From positions 248,001-312,000 of the forward strand of contig NZ_JQMP01000003.1 of NCBI RefSeq assembly GCF_000744775.1: a DNA stretch of 64,000 nucleotides. The letters are read 5' to 3'. Source of the DNA: Thermorudis peleae. Lineage in GTDB: Bacteria; Chloroflexota; Chloroflexia; Thermomicrobiales; Thermomicrobiaceae. The notes under the pieces were generated by a model. The model was not told the DNA's origin, did no database searches, and saw only the letters and a list, made by a program, of their open reading frames with translations. A program made the position numbers and the translations under genes. Shown piece by piece: positions 61,799 through 64,000 of this stretch (within the stretch, counting starts at the first letter, position 1; each line of letters opens with the position of its first letter).

Positions 61799-62469
61799 GG
61801 GTCACAGGCAAGCGCCGCGAGGTCGCGAATCGCTTCCCAGCTCAGGGTCGAGACGATGCGATCTGCTCCGAGCCCAGCACTGAACGTCCCGGCGCGGTCG
61901 ACGGCCAGGCAGCGCATCTGGGCAGCTTTGGCTGCCTGGATACCTGCCGGTGTATCTTCAACAACGACGCAGGCAGTGGGAGGCAACTGTAGCCGCTGCG
62001 CCGCGAGAAGATAAGGTTCGGGGTCAGGCTTGCCGTACCGCACATCGTCTCCCGTGACCAGCACGTCGAGTTGAAGGCCATCGAGCAAGTGCTGTACCAC
62101 CCACTCCGCTTCATGACGGCGTGCGCCGGTCACGATGCCAAGGTGCACTCCAGCCTGGGTGGCGCATTGCAGCGTCGCGGCAGCGTCGGGAAACAGCCGG
62201 AGCGCGCTGAGATGCTCGGCAAAGGCCCGGGCTTTTGCTGCAACGAGTTCCTCAACCAGCGTGTCATAGGTCGGGAGCCCTCGCGCGGCGAGGTAGTCGC
62301 GAAAGCTCGGGCGGTCAGGCCGCCCATACATCCAGCGGGTGTACTCCTCCCATGGCAGTGGACCGAGTCCCAGCGCCAGCAGCGCTGCATTACTGGCGGC
62401 GTAGTGTGCCTGTTCGCTATCGAGCAACGTTCCGTCCAGATCGAAGAGCACAGCCAGGGCGCAGCCCAT
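61795..62469 (-). CDS. HAD-IA hydrolase, beta-phosphoglucomutase-like
   Basis: 224 residues from ATG 62469 (AAGGA upstream; TTG 62493 possible). Motif I VLFDLDGTLLDSE, motif II VTGARR near 113, motif III GKPDPEPYL near 146, motif IV VVVEDTPAGIQAAKAAQM near 165. Cap domain of the C1 helical type. Probably removes phosphate from a sugar phosphate; a mutase is possible. Confidence 0.9.
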   Translation of the reverse strand: MGCALAVLFDLDGTLLDSEQAHYAASNAALLALGLGPLPWEEYTRWMYGRPDRPSFRDYLAARGLPTYDTLVEELVAAKARAFAEHLSALRLFPDAAATLQCATQAGVHLGIVTGARRHEAEWVVQHLLDGLQLDVLVTGDDVRYGKPDPEPYLLAAQRLQLPPTACVVVEDTPAGIQAAKAAQMRCLAVDRAGTFSAGLGADRIVSTLSWEAIRDLAALACDP

Positions 62470-62525
62470 CACCCCATCCTTCCCTTGCTCCAACTCTAGC
62501 GGGTTTCATTGCCGCAAGCAAAAAT

Positions 62526-62574
62526 TGAAAATTTTCATCTTTTGATTGACATTGGACAGGAACTCTGCTATGCT
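62526..62574 (+). promoter_or_regulatory. Promoter with AT palindrome ahead of the DUF2089 operon
   Basis: TTGACA (62546-62551), 17-base spacer, TATGCT (62569-62574): start near 62580, only about 18 bases before the ATG at 62598. TGAAAATTTTCA (62526-62537) is a perfect palindrome just upstream and may bind a regulator, possibly DUF2089 itself. Confidence 0.75.
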
Positions 62575-62597
62575 TTTGCATGATAAAGGAGGTGCCA

Positions 62598-62999
62598 ATG
62601 TTCCCTGCACCGACACAGTGCCCAACCTGTAACGAGCCCCTGCAGCTCCGTGAGCTTGCCTGCCCAAACTGCGGCACGGTTGTCCGCGGTCACTGGGCGC
62701 CGGGCCCGTTTGCTCGCCTCTCGCGCGATCAGCAAGCGTTCCTGCTCCTCTTCGTCCGCAGTCGCGGCAACCTCAGTGAGGTTGAACGAGCGCTGGGAGT
62801 TTCCTATCCCACCGTCCGCGCCAAGCTGGAAGAGGTCATCGATGCCTTGCGTGATGAACCGGCAGCCCAACCCCCGCGGCGGCCAAATCCCCGCCGCGAG
62901 GTGCTTGAACGTGTCGCCCGTGGCGAGCTCAGTCCCACCGAAGCTCTCGCGCTACTGCGTCAACAAAAGCCGGCTGAAGGACAAGGAGGTGAAGGATGA
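62598..62999 (+). CDS. DUF2089 family zinc-ribbon/HTH-like protein
   Basis: 133 residues from ATG 62598, with AAAGGAGG six bases upstream. The N-terminal zinc ribbon is CPTCNEPLQLRELACPNC. The middle has FLLLFVRSRGNLSEVERALG followed by VSYPTVRAKLEEVIDAL, which looks like a helix-turn-helix. The end ELSPTEALALLRQQKP is typical of the SHOCT-like tail. DUF2089 genes commonly precede DUF4097 genes; the pair is thought to sense envelope stress. Translationally coupled to the next gene (ATGA). Confidence 0.88.
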   Translation: MFPAPTQCPTCNEPLQLRELACPNCGTVVRGHWAPGPFARLSRDQQAFLLLFVRSRGNLSEVERALGVSYPTVRAKLEEVIDALRDEPAAQPPRRPNPRREVLERVARGELSPTEALALLRQQKPAEGQGGEG

Positions 63000-64000
63000 C
63001 CGAGAACCAGCGTCAATCTTTTGCGATAGGCCATGCCTCACGGCTGTTTCTCCGCTTTGACCGTGCCCGCGTCGCCGTGCGCTGGGAGCCGGTTGATCAA
63101 CTCATTGTCGAGCATGATCCAGACCTCCCTGTCCGCGTCGATGTTGGTGGCAGCGATATCACTGTTGTTGCTGAGCGGAATGATGGCGATGAACCTGAAG
63201 ATTGGGGATGGGGATTAACCGGCGACTGGTGGGCTGGGCAACATCACCGGGCAACAAGTCGGCCTGGCCGCTTCACCGTCGGCGAGGGTGGCGTTCATGT
63301 CAGCCTCGGCCCTTTTGGTCACGTTGCAGTGACCGAGCAAGGTGTCGACGTCAAAGTTGAGACGCGGCTCGAAGCGCTCCGCGGCCTTGTCGATTGGCTC
63401 TTTGGCGGGTGGCGTGGCGGTGCCGAGCCTGTCGGACTCGTCCTCCGTGTTCCGCTTGCTGTCACCCAGCTGGAAGCACGTGGGAAACGTGGCACGCTTG
63501 TCCTCTCGAACCTCAACGGTGAGGCAACGTTGCATCTACGCTCTGGCGATCTCCTCGTCTCTGGTGGTCGCGGCCACATTACCGCGTCGCTTGGTTCGGG
63601 TGATGTCCAGGTTGTCGATCTTCAAGGAGATGTTGATGTCCAGGCTGGTTCTGGCGACATCACCCTGAGCGCAATTGATGGAGCGATTCACCTCAAGGGC
63701 GGCAGCGGTGATGTCATGATTGAGGGCGGATCTGGGGCAACACAGATCGCCTTTGGCTCTGGCGACGTGCGGTACATCGACCGTATAGCGTCGTCGCTTG
63801 TTATCCAAAGCGGCTCTGGCGATATTGACCTGCAAAGTGGACGCGCTCAGCAGACCTCAGTGCAACTCGGCAGCGGTGACATCATCAGCCGACTCTGGCT
63901 TGACGTTGGCCAGCACGAGTTCGTTACCGGAACTGGTGACGTCAAGATCAGCATCCCGCAAAACCTGCCAGCTCGCATTGAAGTCGTTGCCCGTGGTGAT
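62996..64000 (+). CDS. DUF4097 beta-repeat protein, cut by window edge
   Basis: Open from ATG 62996 (ATGA overlap with DUF2089) to the window end, at least 335 residues. The first 150 residues are a globular part (FLRFDRARVAVRWEPVDQL). From about 160 on, there is a run of adhesin-like beta repeats with the pattern GSGDVxxxxxxG (GSGDVQVVDLQG, GSGDITLSAIDG, GSGDVMIEGGSG, GSGDIDLQSGRA, GSGDIISRLWLD). No signal peptide at the start. Binding of a partner by the beta-helix is likely; true end not visible. Confidence 0.85.
   Translation, partial: MTENQRQSFAIGHASRLFLRFDRARVAVRWEPVDQLIVEHDPDLPVRVDVGGSDITVVAERNDGDEPEDWGWGLTGDWWAGQHHRATSRPGRFTVGEGGVHVSLGPFGHVAVTEQGVDVKVETRLEALRGLVDWLFGGWRGGAEPVGLVLRVPLAVTQLEARGKRGTLVLSNLNGEATLHLRSGDLLVSGGRGHITASLGSGDVQVVDLQGDVDVQAGSGDITLSAIDGAIHLKGGSGDVMIEGGSGATQIAFGSGDVRYIDRIASSLVIQSGSGDIDLQSGRAQQTSVQLGSGDIISRLWLDVGQHEFVTGTGDVKISIPQNLPARIEVVARGD

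Noticed and set aside
1-64000. CRISPR arrays, tRNA or rRNA genes
   Set aside because: No regularly spaced repeats and no T-loop (GTTCGA) with acceptor stem were recognised in the gaps.

Overview
The window is a high-GC (roughly 60-63% by eye) bacterial chromosome segment with tightly packed genes and almost no mobile DNA. It looks like a Chloroflexota genome, most likely class Thermomicrobia. The clues are secreted proteins with the FGYPIS...YFER...YHPE and LAYNP...VGxHYRIW repeat styles that I associate with that phylum, an ECF sigma/RskA pair, an F420-type LLM oxidoreductase, and a DUF2089-DUF4097 operon. The genus is not certain.

Left part (1-25.8 kb): two ferritin-like proteins (one Tat-exported, cut by the window edge) diverge from an ECF sigma factor and its RskA-type anti-sigma factor. 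A minus-strand operon joins an exported bactofilin-like membrane protein to folB-folP-folK. Then come an APH-like/ATPase fusion kinase, a cation diffusion facilitator with a metal-regulator-like palindrome, a tiny Tat lipoprotein beside a GntR/FCD regulator with its own palindrome, a lone tyrosine recombinase, gamma-glutamyltransferase, a TauE-DUF1634-RidA-LLM operon, a cupredoxin with a sortase-like tail, a polysaccharide deacetylase, a sugar/alcohol cluster (ADH, FGGY kinase, MOSC protein), a PAS-GAF-PAS-GGDEF-EAL protein and an ABC exporter.

Nitrogen and carbon block (25.8-36.3 kb): a strong sigma-70-type promoter, whose -35 box overlaps the exporter stop codon, precedes a compact multibranched RNA ending in a T6 tract. 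Two different type I glutamine synthetases follow (a beta-type and an alpha-type). Next are a zwf-glucoamylase-aquaporin operon and a small minus-strand cluster with a HAD phosphatase and an M20 peptidase.

Origin region (36.5-53.3 kb): dnaA (minus strand, hairpin-rich leader) lies 6 kb from an intergenic cluster of DnaA boxes at 47976-48277, which I read as a candidate oriC. A perfect parS site sits at 53233-53248. G-over-C bias in a few hand-counted lines changes sign across about 48 kb, in agreement. Between dnaA and the boxes are a MarR regulator, a DUF1232 protein, a self-contained operon (membrane protein, winged-helix regulator, ABC ATPase, ABC permease) whose promoter carries three GAGTACTC palindromes, and an M28 peptidase.

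Right part (48.3-64 kb): a flavin amine oxidase, a queuosine-salvage hydrolase, a TPR protein with a roadblock-like partner, ndk, a zinc-ribbon protein with a long leader, an FHA membrane protein, an MFS transporter, a threonine-aldolase-like enzyme, DinB, a secreted multi-domain protein, pterin dehydratase, a HAD phosphatase, and a DUF2089-DUF4097 operon that runs off the window. No tRNA, rRNA, CRISPR array or insertion sequence was recognised.
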